In this document: piece by piece, positions 8,967-18,432 of the stretch
How the letters are laid out: every line of letters starts with the position of its first letter
Numbering within the stretch: the stretch's first letter is position 1
Assembly: GCF_900015215.1 (NCBI RefSeq)
Contig: NZ_LN555523.1
Span: 1,740,381 to 1,804,380 of the forward strand
DNA length: 64,000 bases
Origin: Romboutsia ilealis
Lineage (GTDB): Bacteria > Bacillota > Clostridia > Peptostreptococcales > Peptostreptococcaceae
Direction of reading: 5' to 3'
Made by a program: the position numbers and the translations under genes
Notes under the pieces: generated by a model
Seen by the model: only the letters and a program-made list of their open reading frames with translations
The model's database searches: none
What the model was told of the DNA's origin: nothing

Positions 8967-9647
8967 CATATTTTTATATTGTTCTATATCTATTACTATT
9001 CCATTTATGAATGATTTTTTTGTTTCAACTATTTCCTTTTTTGTTGTTGTATTAGTCTTTAACTTAGACATAAGTTTAGACACCATATACATTTCCCCTA
9101 AGATAAATACTATATTAAGTGCTACTTGTATCATATAATTCTTTTCATAACTTTCAAATCCAAATATATATATTGAAAATACTCTTATAAATATTAAGAT
9201 TACTAAATGCATTGTAAATAATAAAGATAAATTTCTAAAATCATATGTTAAATTAAATTTTTTTATATTATTAAATACTCTTAAATTATTTTCATTATTA
9301 CATCTTCTTATATCTATATATATCTGTCTAAATATATTTTTATTTAATATTAGTGGCAACACAATAATTAGGGTCAATACTATCATCAAGCATGTATCAT
9401 ATATATACATATCAAAACCCAATTGTACTTTTCGTCTAAATAAAAACATTAAAATATATGTAGTAGAAAATATAATCCCACTTACACTAATTCTAGATTC
9501 CTTTTTTTTAGTTATTATAGTATAAATACTCAAAATAAATACTAAAGCTAATAACAAGTATCTAATTATATTATAATTTGCAAATGAAAATAATATTACT
9601 GGAGATATTATATATACTATAGAATCATATAATAGCTTATTTTTCAA
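8958..9647 (-). CDS. Membrane protein of unknown function
   Basis: 229 residues with about six hydrophobic helices and a short basic cytosolic loop (IDIRRCNNENNLRVFNNIKKF). No family motif was recognised. It starts at TTG (9645-9647) behind a strong GGGGGGAGG; the nearer ATG in that site is out of frame and hits a stop after four codons. A single gene, convergent with the glycosyltransferase. Confidence 0.6.
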   Translation of the reverse strand: MKNKLLYDSIVYIISPVILFSFANYNIIRYLLLALVFILSIYTIITKKKESRISVSGIIFSTTYILMFLFRRKVQLGFDMYIYDTCLMIVLTLIIVLPLILNKNIFRQIYIDIRRCNNENNLRVFNNIKKFNLTYDFRNLSLLFTMHLVILIFIRVFSIYIFGFESYEKNYMIQVALNIVFILGEMYMVSKLMSKLKTNTTTKKEIVETKKSFINGIVIDIEQYKNMNK

Positions 9648-9782
9648 GCATCCTCCCCCCCTTTAAATTATTGTCTAAATAAATCATTTATATAATTCTA
9701 CTTTTATAAACTAAATCCTCTTAAACTTTATTTTGTGAGTAGATTAACTTACCCTAGAATATTTATTTTTTCGACTTGTAAT

Positions 9783-10595
9783 CTAGTTTACAACATTTAT
9801 TGGATTTATATTTTCATTATTTATTATAGTTTCAAAATGAAGGTGATTTCCTGTCGAATTTCCAGTCGTACCTACTTTTGCAATAACTTGTCCGGCTTTA
9901 ACTATATCCCCTTCTTCTACTATATTTGAATTATTATGTGCATATAAAGTTTCTTTTCCATCAAAGTGTTTTATTTTAATTACATTCCCATATCCATTCA
10001 TTACTCCTGAGAATGAAACTATACCATCATCACAAGATATTATATCTGTATCTTGTGGGGCTGGTATATCTATACCTTTATGGAAACTCTGTTTACCTGT
10101 AATCGGATGAATCCTGTCTCCAAAGGGAGAACTTATTTCTTTATATGATTTAACTGGCCATAGTCCTTTTAAATATTCAGTATTATTTAAACTAAGTTCT
10201 TCTTTTTTTTCTTCTTCTATTTGCTTTTCTAATTTAATACTTTCTATAGTATAGTCTTGTAACTTATCTACTAATTCAGATTTCTTTTTTACTAAACTTT
10301 CTAACTCAGTTTCTTCTATGTACTCTTTTGATGCGATACTTTCTTGTATAAAGCTTACAGTTACAACTTCTACCTGATTATTATTGTTATTTTCACTTTC
10401 TTCTATTAAATTAATTTCATTTTGTAAATTTTCAATTTCTAAGCTTAATTTTTTTTGAATCTCTTTATTTTCAATTAGTAAGTCTATCTTATTTTCTACT
10501 TCAATAGCATATACATTAAAATCATCTTTTTTACAAATAGAAAATCCTAAAACTAAACTTACGAATACTATTAAAAAACTTATATATTTTTTCAT
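9783..10595 (-). CDS. M23 (LytM-type) peptidase with N-terminal coiled coil
   Basis: 270 residues: signal/anchor sequence (about residues 1-20), a Glu/Lys-rich coiled coil (about 30-130), then an M23 domain. Zinc ligands are visible in SFHKGIDIPAP (HxxxD) and GNHLHFETI (HxH), so the domain should be active. Such extracytoplasmic enzymes cut peptidoglycan cross-bridges or regulate amidases (EnvC/SpoIIQ-like layout). SD AAAAGGAG lies 9-10 nt before the ATG. The gene is isolated, so its specific role (division, sporulation or turnover) is undetermined. Confidence 0.85.
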   Translation of the reverse strand: MKKYISFLIVFVSLVLGFSICKKDDFNVYAIEVENKIDLLIENKEIQKKLSLEIENLQNEINLIEESENNNNNQVEVVTVSFIQESIASKEYIEETELESLVKKKSELVDKLQDYTIESIKLEKQIEEEKKEELSLNNTEYLKGLWPVKSYKEISSPFGDRIHPITGKQSFHKGIDIPAPQDTDIISCDDGIVSFSGVMNGYGNVIKIKHFDGKETLYAHNNSNIVEEGDIVKAGQVIAKVGTTGNSTGNHLHFETIINNENINPINVVN

Positions 10596-10750
10596 ATTTT
10601 TTCACTCCTTTTTTAACCATTTATTAATATTGACATATTTTTTTAATTTTATTACATAATTTTTTTGTACTAACATATTCTTCAAATTTAAATATTATAT
10701 ATTATTAATACATTTTTATTTGTAACTAATATAATTATGGAGGTTTTATA

Positions 10751-11128
10751 ATGGTTAAAATTTATAGTTTATTATTTGGTATTATAGCCTCAGCATCTAT
10801 ATGTTTGTATTCATTTATGTATATACTCAGAGATATTTACTATTATTTTGAAAACAAATCTTTAAGAAGGTTCGTAAATAAACTATTACCATTTTTCTCA
10901 AAATACAATTTTTTATTATTAGTTTTAGCTTTAATTAGCTCGCTATTTCATATATTAGGTGTATTCATTAATACTCCTATTTTTAGTACAGGATATGTAG
11001 TTTTTTTTATATTACTTATTATTGCTAAATTAACTTTCTTTAGCTCTAGAGGTTCTAATAATAGCTATATATTAAAGATTCTTTCTTATTTACTTTTATT
11101 TGCCTTAATTATCCATTACTGTATATAA
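10751..11128 (+). CDS. Small four-helix membrane protein, unknown function
   Basis: 125 residues with about four hydrophobic segments (near residues 5-27, 50-70, 78-95 and 106-123) and a basic loop (KSLRRFVNKLLPFFSK). A clear GGAGG stands ahead of the ATG. No family was recognised. Divergent from the M23 gene and convergent with the glutamine synthetase gene. Confidence 0.6.
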   Translation: MVKIYSLLFGIIASASICLYSFMYILRDIYYYFENKSLRRFVNKLLPFFSKYNFLLLVLALISSLFHILGVFINTPIFSTGYVVFFILLIIAKLTFFSSRGSNNSYILKILSYLLLFALIIHYCI

Positions 11129-11181
11129 AGATATCATCTCTAATATATCTTTAATTAAAATTTTATTTTTGCAGTATAAAA

Positions 11182-11215
11182 AAGAGGACTCCTCCTTATA
11201 TGAGTGTCCTCTTCT
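11182..11215. terminator. Terminator for the glutamine synthetase gene (probably bidirectional)
   Basis: The stem AAGAGGAC/GTCCTCTT encloses a partly paired loop of about 14 nt, with an A-run on the left (T-run on the minus strand) and Ts on the right. It lies just beyond the glutamine synthetase stop. Confidence 0.8.
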
Positions 11216-11226
11216 CTTTTTGTTGC

Positions 11227-13125
11227 TTAATATATATTTTTCTTATATTTTACGTATAATTGTTGTATTTCTTCCATGTTAGCTTTTAATTCTAATTGTA
11301 AATTTGAAGCTTTCGCATAATCTTTAGCTTCTAATGCTTCCTTTATTTGAGTAAATAAAGATTTTCTTGTTAATGTATCTTTCATTACATTAAACTTTAT
11401 ATCAGCTATAGAATTCCACATAACTTCATCTAAAGCATCCATATTTTCTTTTTCATGTAATTTTGAATAACTTCTTATGCTATCCATAGCATCATCAATT
11501 ATCCTATTACTTAATTCTTTTTTCCATTTCTTTATAGCCCCAACCTTAAATGATTCTATTATCGCCTCTGTAAATACATTCCCTTGTTTTAAGGATTCTA
11601 ACTTATTTTTATACTTTTCAAGATTTTGCATATTTTCGTAAACTGTCGCTGGTGGAACTGAGAATCTTTCATTTCTTTCTTCCATAGTATAGTGCTCAAA
11701 TACATCATTTTCATCTCTATACATTCTATCTCTTTCTAAATAGAACCCGTCTTCCCCTAGTCCCTTGCTCAATTCTTTTTCAAGGTCTTTAGTTGATAAT
11801 TTACTTTGCGCACTAGCCTTTATACCATCTAACATAACTTGATAACATCCAGCTAAAACTAAATATGTATTTGATAATGGATTTGGTGATCTTAATTCAA
11901 ATCTTACAGTTTTAGGATTTTTTATGTCCCTAATTAATCCTACAAGTACTGATCTATTTCTTGATGGTACTTCATAACTATGACCTAATGAAGTTACTGT
12001 ACAAACAGGTGCTTCAAATCCAGGAACTAGTCTATTAAATCCATCATTTGTAGATGTTACAAATGGATTTAATACTTCATAGTTACGAAGTAATCCCATA
12101 AGCGCTCCATATCCTAACTCACTTAAATAATCATTTTTCATATCTTTTGGTGCAAATATATTTACTATTTTTCCGTTCTTAAGCTTTGCACTAGCACCAA
12201 CATGAGTATGACCTCCACTACCAGCAACTCCATGTATTGGTTTAGCTTTGAATGTAACTTCTAATCCATTTGATGTAAATATATCTTCTATAACTTCTCT
12301 TACTATTAATTCACTATCTGCAGCTTGAAGAGGAGATGAAAATTTCCATGATATTTCTAGCTGTTCCATAGCGTGATTAGTCTTCCCATCTATACTTATA
12401 GAACTGTTTATTCCTCCAACTTCCTTATGAGCCATTTCTGGATTTACCCCTATATTTTGAAGTGCAATTAAACTTTTCTCTAAACAAGTTCTAATTATAC
12501 CATGAGTTCTTTTCCAATACTGCTCTTTTAAACTTTGAGATACATATAACTTTTCTAAATCAGCTTTATCTTCTGGAGTATTTACCCAAAATTCTAACTC
12601 TGTAGCTGATGTTAATATTATATCTTCTATATCTGATACACTATCTATTCCTATGTTATTTATAACATGAGGATATTTTTCAAATATTTCAAATAATGAT
12701 GTCTTAAAATACTTTTCTGCTCTTTGTAAAACCCCTCTTGAACATACTTTCTTATTATCATGTATTAAAAATGCTGGTATTCTAAGAGTACCTATTGGTA
12801 AATTTAATTCACTATCTATATGTTCCATATTATAATCTACATACCACTTACAATCTGAATCTGGCTTTAGATCTACTTTTGCATTATTTAAAGTAGCTAT
12901 ATTGTAAAGTTCAACACTTGAACCATCTGTTTGAACTGCTGATTCTAAAAAGTCATTTATATCTTCTAAGAATAACTCTACAGGTATTTTTTCATCAGTT
13001 GCATTTCCACCTAAATCTATACCCATAAGTGATACAAATTTTATTTGTGGATTTGACTTTAAGATTTCTTTTAAATCTTTTTCATTATGTTTTTCTTTTT
13101 CTACCGTATATAATAAACCTTTCAT
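11227..13125 (-). CDS. Glutamine synthetase, long clostridial form
   Basis: Catalyses glutamate + ammonia + ATP to glutamine. At 632 residues it is clearly longer than GS-I (about 440-470), with a helical C-terminal extension of roughly 150 residues. Catalytic-domain signatures are visible: TSATELEFWV (metal Glu region), GVAGSGGHTHVGAS (metal His/substrate), SRNRSVLVGLIRD, and RFELRSPNPLSNTYL. The ATG is preceded by GGGGAG. It is monocistronic, and no glnR or T-box element is obvious. The upstream divergent region carries a palindrome and a direct repeat. Assignment as GS is firm; the subclass is not. Confidence 0.88.
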   Translation of the reverse strand: MKGLLYTVEKEKHNEKDLKEILKSNPQIKFVSLMGIDLGGNATDEKIPVELFLEDINDFLESAVQTDGSSVELYNIATLNNAKVDLKPDSDCKWYVDYNMEHIDSELNLPIGTLRIPAFLIHDNKKVCSRGVLQRAEKYFKTSLFEIFEKYPHVINNIGIDSVSDIEDIILTSATELEFWVNTPEDKADLEKLYVSQSLKEQYWKRTHGIIRTCLEKSLIALQNIGVNPEMAHKEVGGINSSISIDGKTNHAMEQLEISWKFSSPLQAADSELIVREVIEDIFTSNGLEVTFKAKPIHGVAGSGGHTHVGASAKLKNGKIVNIFAPKDMKNDYLSELGYGALMGLLRNYEVLNPFVTSTNDGFNRLVPGFEAPVCTVTSLGHSYEVPSRNRSVLVGLIRDIKNPKTVRFELRSPNPLSNTYLVLAGCYQVMLDGIKASAQSKLSTKDLEKELSKGLGEDGFYLERDRMYRDENDVFEHYTMEERNERFSVPPATVYENMQNLEKYKNKLESLKQGNVFTEAIIESFKVGAIKKWKKELSNRIIDDAMDSIRSYSKLHEKENMDALDEVMWNSIADIKFNVMKDTLTRKSLFTQIKEALEAKDYAKASNLQLELKANMEEIQQLYVKYKKNIY

Positions 13126-13261
13126 ACTGTCACTCCCCTAATTTATAATATCGTATTTTTTTTATTATTTTAATATTTTAATTCGTGTTTTTATTTATAC
13201 TCATTATATATTAGATATATAAAGTTCGCAATATTTTTATTTTATATAAATACTTATATTT

Positions 13262-13326
13262 AAAAGTTTAACTTTTATATAAATATAGGGTATACTAAAA
13301 ATACAAAAATATTTTGGTATACTAAA
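13262..13326. promoter_or_regulatory. Palindrome plus direct repeat in the divergent glutamine synthetase/exonuclease intergenic region
   Basis: The 277-nt gap 13126-13402 has no gene. It holds a 15-bp palindrome AAAAGTT-T-AACTTTT (13262-13276) and two copies of GGTATACTAAA (13289-13299 and 13316-13326) spaced 27 bp apart. These could be regulator sites for either divergent gene, but AT-rich chance similarity cannot be excluded. Confidence 0.3.
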
Positions 13327-13402
13327 CAATATAGTTATTAATTATATACTTTTTGTAATATAAATTTAATATATTAGTTACTTAATTTAGGAGAGAATTA
13401 TT

Positions 13403-14179
13403 ATGGAATATGTAGTTTTCGATTTAGAGTTTAATCAAGGATTTGATAAAGCTCTTAATAAAACAGTATCTAATGAAAAATGTCCCTTTGAAATAATTCA
13501 AATAGGCGCTATAAAATTAGATTCTCATTTTAATATAATAGATACTTTTAATAGCTATGTTAAACCACAGCTATATAAATCTATTCATCCTTTTGTAGGC
13601 AAAATGACTGGAATAAAATCTGAAGATGTTATAGATGCACCTTCATTTCCTCAAGTATATAAAGATTTTAAAAAATTTGTATCTTCAAAGAAAAATACAG
13701 TTCTTTGTGTGTGGGGGACTGGAGATTTAAAAGAGTTATTTAGAAATATAGCTTATTATGATTTACCTTATAAAACTCTTACAAAATCATATATAAATAT
13801 TCAACACTATGCATCTATATACTTTAATAATCCAGCTGGCAAAAGTATCGGTCTTCAAAATGCTATACAAATATTAAATTTAGACCAGGATAAATCTTAT
13901 CATAATGCTTTAAATGATGCTTATTATACAGCTCAAGTATTTATAAGAATTTATAATCCAAGTATAGTACCTGATGTTTATATGTATACTACTGTCAAAT
14001 CATCTTCATCAAAAAGAAATAATAAAAAGCAAATTAATTATGATAAGCTATTTGCTGAATTTGCTAAAATTCTTCAAAGAGATTTAACCAAAGAAGAAAA
14101 AAAAATAATAGATTTAGCCTATAAGATGGGGAAAACCAACCAGTTTTTAACTGAATCAACCATATATAAAAAAAGATAG
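13403..14179 (+). CDS. 3'-5' exonuclease, DEDDh family (KapD/ERI-1-like)
   Basis: 258 residues. Exo I (VVFDLEFN, Asp/Glu ligands) is at the very N-terminus, Exo II follows in the VWGTGDLKEL region, and Exo III is SYHNALNDAYYTAQ (catalytic His and final Asp). This matches DnaQ-like DEDDh exonucleases of the KapD/ERI type, acting on RNA or DNA ends. A C-terminal tail of about 65 basic residues follows. SD AGGAGA precedes the ATG. It is a stand-alone gene with a strong terminator; its role (RNA trimming or sporulation) is not shown by context. Confidence 0.82.
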   Translation: MEYVVFDLEFNQGFDKALNKTVSNEKCPFEIIQIGAIKLDSHFNIIDTFNSYVKPQLYKSIHPFVGKMTGIKSEDVIDAPSFPQVYKDFKKFVSSKKNTVLCVWGTGDLKELFRNIAYYDLPYKTLTKSYINIQHYASIYFNNPAGKSIGLQNAIQILNLDQDKSYHNALNDAYYTAQVFIRIYNPSIVPDVYMYTTVKSSSSKRNNKKQINYDKLFAEFAKILQRDLTKEEKKIIDLAYKMGKTNQFLTESTIYKKR

Positions 14180-14204
14180 ACAAATTCATTGTCTATCTTT
14201 TTTT
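14168..14204. terminator. Bidirectional terminator after the exonuclease gene
   Basis: The stem AAAGATAGACAA/TTGTCTATCTTT has a 5-nt loop and extended A and T tracts on both sides. It lies between convergent genes ending at 14179 and 14207. Confidence 0.85.
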
Positions 14205-14206
14205 AA

Positions 14207-14533
14207 TTATATGTTTATAAATATCATCTTTATAGCTTCATATTGTGCAAACTCTACACTTACAATTCCTTTATTATCTTCTCGAGAGTGTATAGTACTT
14301 CCTATATATACATCACCCTCACAAAAATCATCACATTCTCTTTCTAAAAATTCTATAAGATCATGTACTTTTATTGAGTTTTGCTCTGACTTCAATAAAG
14401 ATATACTATTAATTTCATGATTTTTATATATTGATTCTATACCATATAAAAGGTTGTCCTCTTTTATGTATACAACTTCCCCACCTAATTCTTTTCCTTT
14501 TATTAATTTATTTTTAAAATCTAATAAGTTCAT
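14207..14533 (-). CDS. Small hypothetical protein
   Basis: 108 residues, acidic, with no membrane segment and no recognised motif. Predicted mixed alpha/beta: a LVGKEL-type helix, then VVYIKEDNLLYGIESIY, and a C-terminal GIVSVEFAQYEAIKMIF strand/helix. SD AGGGGG lies about 12 nt upstream of the ATG. Unknown function; likely real because it has a clean reading frame and shares a terminator with its convergent neighbour. Confidence 0.55.
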   Translation of the reverse strand: MNLLDFKNKLIKGKELGGEVVYIKEDNLLYGIESIYKNHEINSISLLKSEQNSIKVHDLIEFLERECDDFCEGDVYIGSTIHSREDNKGIVSVEFAQYEAIKMIFINI

Positions 14534-14639
14534 TAATAAATATACCCCCTAATAATAAAATATTTAATCATTTTATATATTATATTATCCTTCAGTATAT
14601 TTTATTATTAATTTTTAGGTATTCTGATATAAATTAATA

Positions 14640-15392
14640 TTATTTTAAAACTAATTCAACGGGGCAGTGATCTGATCCTAATATTTCAGTATGTATATCC
14701 GCACTAACCAATCTATCTTTTAATTTTTCAGATGCTAAGAAATAATCAATTCTCCATCCTGAATTATTTTTTCTTGCATTGAATCTATATGACCACCAAG
14801 AATATATACCTTCTTTATCTGGATTAAAATGCCTGTATGTATCGATAAATCCATTATCTAATAGAATAGTTAATTTTTCTCTCTCTTCATCTGTAAATCC
14901 TGCATTTTTTCTATTTGTTTTAGGATTTTTTAAGTCTATTTCTTTGTGAGCTACATTTAGGTCACCACAAACTATTACAGGCTTTATACTATCTAATTTT
15001 TTTAAGTACTCTCTAAAATCATCTTCCCATTTCATCCTATAATCAAGTCTTTTTAATTCACTTTGAGAATTTGGTGTATATACTGTTATAAAATAGAAAT
15101 CTTCAAATTCTAATGTTATAACTCTACCTTCATTGTCATGTTCCTCTATATCTATTCCATATGCTACACTTATAGGCTTTTTCTTAGTAAATATAGCTGT
15201 ACCAGAATATCCCTTCTTTTGTGCATAGTTCCAATATTCATAGTATCCTTCTAAATTTAAATCTATTTGACCTTCTTGAAGTTTAGTTTCTTGCAAACAA
15301 AATATATCTGCATCAACTTCTTTAAAATAGTCTAAAAATCCTTTAGTAACACAGGCTCTTATCCCATTTACATTCCATGATATAAATTTCAT
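14640..15392 (-). CDS. Exodeoxyribonuclease III (ExoA/Xth family)
   Basis: An AP endonuclease/3'-phosphodiesterase of base-excision repair, Mg-dependent EEP fold, 250 residues. Motifs: KFISWNVNGIRA (N-terminal Asn), CLQETKL (metal Glu), YTPNSQ, CGDLNVAHKEIDL (catalytic Asp/Asn), and LGSDHCPVEL (Asp-His) at the C-terminus. I start at ATG 15392, 17 codons inside the longest frame, because GGAGG lies just before it and the family always begins with MKFISWNVNG. It follows the GalT-like gene by 68 nt on the same strand, possibly co-transcribed. Confidence 0.92.
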   Translation of the reverse strand: MKFISWNVNGIRACVTKGFLDYFKEVDADIFCLQETKLQEGQIDLNLEGYYEYWNYAQKKGYSGTAIFTKKKPISVAYGIDIEEHDNEGRVITLEFEDFYFITVYTPNSQSELKRLDYRMKWEDDFREYLKKLDSIKPVIVCGDLNVAHKEIDLKNPKTNRKNAGFTDEEREKLTILLDNGFIDTYRHFNPDKEGIYSWWSYRFNARKNNSGWRIDYFLASEKLKDRLVSADIHTEILGSDHCPVELVLK

Positions 15393-15460
15393 ATTGTCCT
15401 CCAAATTGTTGTATATTGATATTATTATATTACCCTTAATCATAAATATTTTAACACATA

Positions 15461-16405
15461 TTAAAATTTTATTTTATCAGCTATCTCTTTAGGCTCTATT
15501 GAAGATACATATAAGCCAGTACCTAGTTCAAATCCTCCAAAGCTATGCTGTCTAGGAATTATATGTATATGTACATTAAAATAATCACTTTTAATATTCT
15601 TAGGATGAGAATGTATAAATATATTAAATGGTGAGTTTCCATTTACTTTAAATAAATTCGAAAATAAGTTTTTTAATATTTTAGATAATTCTTTTATATC
15701 TTCATTACATGTATTTTCAAATCTTATACTTTTTTTGAATAAAATTCTAATCTCTCCTGTATACTTTGTTGACCTTGGCACTACTGTTAAAAATCTTTCA
15801 CTGTTATTTATAACTCTATCTTTTTCTCTTATTTCTTCGTTTATAATATCATCATATAAGTATCTTTTATTTTCTATATAATACTGTTTTGATATATAAA
15901 GCTCTCTTTCTATATCAGGAGGTATTATCGATATGGAAACTATCTGAGAATGAGGATGATTTAAAGATGCTCCTGCTTTTCTTAAATAATTTTTAAATAT
16001 ACTTACATATTGTACCTTTTCATCTTTTATAAGATTTGAGTACCTATCTCTATACATTAAAAGCATATTATAAAATTCATCTTCATTCATATTATAAAAA
16101 TTTCCATTGTGTCTATAAGTATCTATCATCACTTCGTGACTTCCATATATATTTTCTTGAAATTTATCTACTATCGGAAATTTATTATCTGTAGACCTTA
16201 CTGTCCAACCATTTTCATCTTCTATCTTAAATCTTGACTCTGGTGTATAATGTTCATTACCTCTACAAAATGGACAGTCTTTATTATATTCATCTATTAT
16301 TTCTTCCTCATTTTCACTAATAACTTTATCCATAGGCCTTTTAGCTCTATCTTTTGCAAAAATTACTATATCATTATTTATATCATCTATTCTTATCTCT
16401 TTCAT
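15461..16405 (-). CDS. GalT-like hexose-1-phosphate uridylyl/adenylyltransferase (HIT superfamily)
   Basis: 314 residues. N-terminal CPFCRGNEHYTPES is the zinc-knuckle/GalT signature. SLNHPHSQIVS carries the HPHxQ nucleotidylated-His active site, and FNVHIHIIPR is the second His cluster. It transfers UMP (or AMP) between a sugar-1-phosphate and a nucleotide sugar. No other Leloir genes are adjacent, so the sugar is undetermined and it may be a generic nucleotidyltransferase. Start is ATG 16405 with GAGGTG upstream, not the GTG three codons earlier. Confidence 0.8.
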   Translation of the reverse strand: MKEIRIDDINNDIVIFAKDRAKRPMDKVISENEEEIIDEYNKDCPFCRGNEHYTPESRFKIEDENGWTVRSTDNKFPIVDKFQENIYGSHEVMIDTYRHNGNFYNMNEDEFYNMLLMYRDRYSNLIKDEKVQYVSIFKNYLRKAGASLNHPHSQIVSISIIPPDIERELYISKQYYIENKRYLYDDIINEEIREKDRVINNSERFLTVVPRSTKYTGEIRILFKKSIRFENTCNEDIKELSKILKNLFSNLFKVNGNSPFNIFIHSHPKNIKSDYFNVHIHIIPRQHSFGGFELGTGLYVSSIEPKEIADKIKF

Positions 16406-16610
16406 ACTCAGCACCTCTTCGTTATTATTTTACCATATCACCTACTTTTGTTTAATAATAACTTTTACGGTATTTATTCATAACTTATTTTTTATATAAG
16501 TAAAATAAGTTATGTATTTTATATTAATGATTTTTGATTTTAACCATGTTATGATAATCTTAAGTTAAATAAATATGTATACTTATGTATATATATTAAG
16601 GGGGTTTTTT

Positions 16611-17807
16611 ATGAAATATTCAGAGAGAATAACTACTATACAATCTTCTCCAATTAGAAAGTTAGCTCCTTTAGCTAATATAGCTAAAGATAACGGAATT
16701 AAAATTTATCATTTAAATATAGGTCAGCCAGATATCAAGACTCCTAAAGGCTTTTTTGATGAAGTAAAAAAATTTGATAGTGAAGTTTTAAAATATATAG
16801 ATTCCCCAGGACTTCCTGAGTTAATATCTTCGCTTCAACAATATTACACTATATATAAAATGCATTTCGAATCTGATGAAATATTAATAACTAACGGAGG
16901 TAGTGAAGCATTATTATTCTCACTTATGGCAACTTGCGACCCTAAAGAAAACATATTAGTTCCCGAACCATTTTACAGTAACTATAATATATTTAGCCGA
17001 TCTTTAAATGTTCATATCATACCTATTACAACTAAAGCTGAAGATGGTTTCCATCTACCTAACAAAGAAAAAATTCAATCTTTAATCAATCCTAAAACTA
17101 AAGCAATACTACTTTCTAATCCCGGTAATCCAACTGGTACCGTATATACAAAAAAAGAACTTTACATGATTTCAGAAATAGCTAAAGAAAATGATTTATG
17201 GATAATATCTGATGAAGTATATAGAGAATTTGTTTATGATGGACTTGAGTATACAAGCTTTGGAAGTATAAAAGAAGTCGAAGATAGAGTTATAATAATA
17301 GACAGTGTATCTAAAAAATATAGCGCTTGCGGTGCAAGAATCGGATCTATCGCCTCTAAAAATAAAACTCTTATTGCTGAAATATTAAAATTATGCCAAG
17401 GTAGACTCTGTGTTTCTACATTAAATCAAATAGGTTCTGTTGAATTATATAATACTCCATTATCTTATTTTATGGATGTTAATAATGAGTATAAAAATAG
17501 AAGAGATGTTTTATATAATGAATTAATTAAAATCAAAGGAGTTATTTGTAAAAAACCAACTGGAGCATTTTACATCATTGCAAAATTACCAGTTGAAAAT
17601 GCTGAAGATTTTGTTATATGGATGCTTACTGATTTTAATAAAGATGGAGAAACCGTTATGGCATGTCCTGCTAAAGATTTCTATGCTACCCCTGGACTTG
17701 GAAGAAATGAAATAAGACTTTCATATGTATTGAATGAAGATGACCTTCATAAAGCTGCTATAATATTAAAAGAAGGTTTAGAAAAATATTTAGAGCTAAA
17801 AAAATAA
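16611..17807 (+). CDS. PLP-dependent aminotransferase, class I/II (AspB-like)
   Basis: 398 residues. SNPGNPTGTVYTKKEL (Asn for PLP), ISDEVYREFVYDG (Asp/Tyr for the PLP ring) and DSVSKKYSACGARIG (Schiff-base Lys) are intact, as is the C-terminal NEIRLSYV with its carboxylate-binding Arg. The likely substrate is aspartate or an aromatic amino acid with 2-oxoglutarate, but specificity is not readable. I start at ATG 16611, just after AAGGGGG; the frame is open 12 codons further with no site. A stand-alone gene with a terminator. Confidence 0.88.
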   Translation: MKYSERITTIQSSPIRKLAPLANIAKDNGIKIYHLNIGQPDIKTPKGFFDEVKKFDSEVLKYIDSPGLPELISSLQQYYTIYKMHFESDEILITNGGSEALLFSLMATCDPKENILVPEPFYSNYNIFSRSLNVHIIPITTKAEDGFHLPNKEKIQSLINPKTKAILLSNPGNPTGTVYTKKELYMISEIAKENDLWIISDEVYREFVYDGLEYTSFGSIKEVEDRVIIIDSVSKKYSACGARIGSIASKNKTLIAEILKLCQGRLCVSTLNQIGSVELYNTPLSYFMDVNNEYKNRRDVLYNELIKIKGVICKKPTGAFYIIAKLPVENAEDFVIWMLTDFNKDGETVMACPAKDFYATPGLGRNEIRLSYVLNEDDLHKAAIILKEGLEKYLELKK

Positions 17808-17851
17808 ATAAAATTTCAAAATAATTATCAAATATCGATACTAAATATAGT

Positions 17852-17877
17852 AAAAGCAACCATTAATGGTTGCTTTT
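17852..17877. terminator. Bidirectional terminator, aminotransferase/MarR
   Basis: AAAAGCAACCATT meets AATGGTTGCTTTT as a perfect 13-bp inverted repeat, with flanking Ts on both strands. It overlaps the MarR stop codon. Confidence 0.85.
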
Positions 17878-18328
17878 ATTCTTGTTCATATTTATCAAAT
17901 ATCTCTTCTAATGTTTTAACTGCACCTATATACTTTTGCTTATCTTCTTCAGTAAGTTTAATAAGTCTTTCTTCTAATTTAAGTTTTAATTTGTCTACAA
18001 AGTCAGAAGCAATTTCTTCGCCACTTTCTGTTATACTTATCAGATACTTTCTTCTATCAACTATATCTCTTTCCTTCATAACGTAACCTTTTTCAGTTAA
18101 ATCATCTATCATACTAGTTAAACTACCTTTTTCAATATTCAACCTATTACACAAAGCTGTCATGCTTATCACTTCATTATTTTTTATAATAATTAAAGCC
18201 CTTAATTGTGTTTTATTAACACTATATGTAGATGCATATTGCTTTAAATATTCTAAGTAAAGACTAGAATATATCTTTGGAAATGTCCTTGATAAAAAAT
18301 TTATTGTATCAGACACTATGCATTTCAT
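17876..18328 (-). CDS. MarR-family transcriptional regulator
   Basis: 150 residues with a MarR winged helix: TQLRALIIIKNNEVISMTALCNRLNIEKGSLTSMIDDL (helix-turn-helix), then the wing DRRKYLISIT with its conserved DRR. Helices at both ends form the dimer. A 14-bp near-palindrome lies 25 bp upstream of its start, so autorepression is plausible. Its neighbours are transcribed independently, so its targets are unknown. Confidence 0.85.
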   Translation of the reverse strand: MKCIVSDTINFLSRTFPKIYSSLYLEYLKQYASTYSVNKTQLRALIIIKNNEVISMTALCNRLNIEKGSLTSMIDDLTEKGYVMKERDIVDRRKYLISITESGEEIASDFVDKLKLKLEERLIKLTEEDKQKYIGAVKTLEEIFDKYEQE

Positions 18329-18352
18329 TTTATCACCCCAGATGTAAAAATC

Positions 18353-18366
18353 GTTAATTCATTAAC
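18353..18366. promoter_or_regulatory. Candidate MarR operator
   Basis: GTTAAT-TC-ATTAAC, perfect 6-bp arms with a 2-bp spacer, lies directly downstream of a possible -10 (TATACT on the minus strand) and just ahead of the MarR start. Size and place suit a MarR autoregulatory site. Confidence 0.4.
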
Positions 18367-18432
18367 TACAGTATAGTTTACATTAATTAATTTATTAGTA
18401 CAATATTTTAAACCATAAAATAGTTAAAAACA

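Noticed and set aside
9735..9929. 64-codon plus-strand frame overlapping the M23 gene end
   Set aside because: Antisense to the M23 catalytic domain, with no ribosome site.
13126..13402. Possible T-box or riboswitch ahead of the glutamine synthetase gene
   Set aside because: No T-box consensus, no terminator/antiterminator pair and no recognised aptamer pattern.
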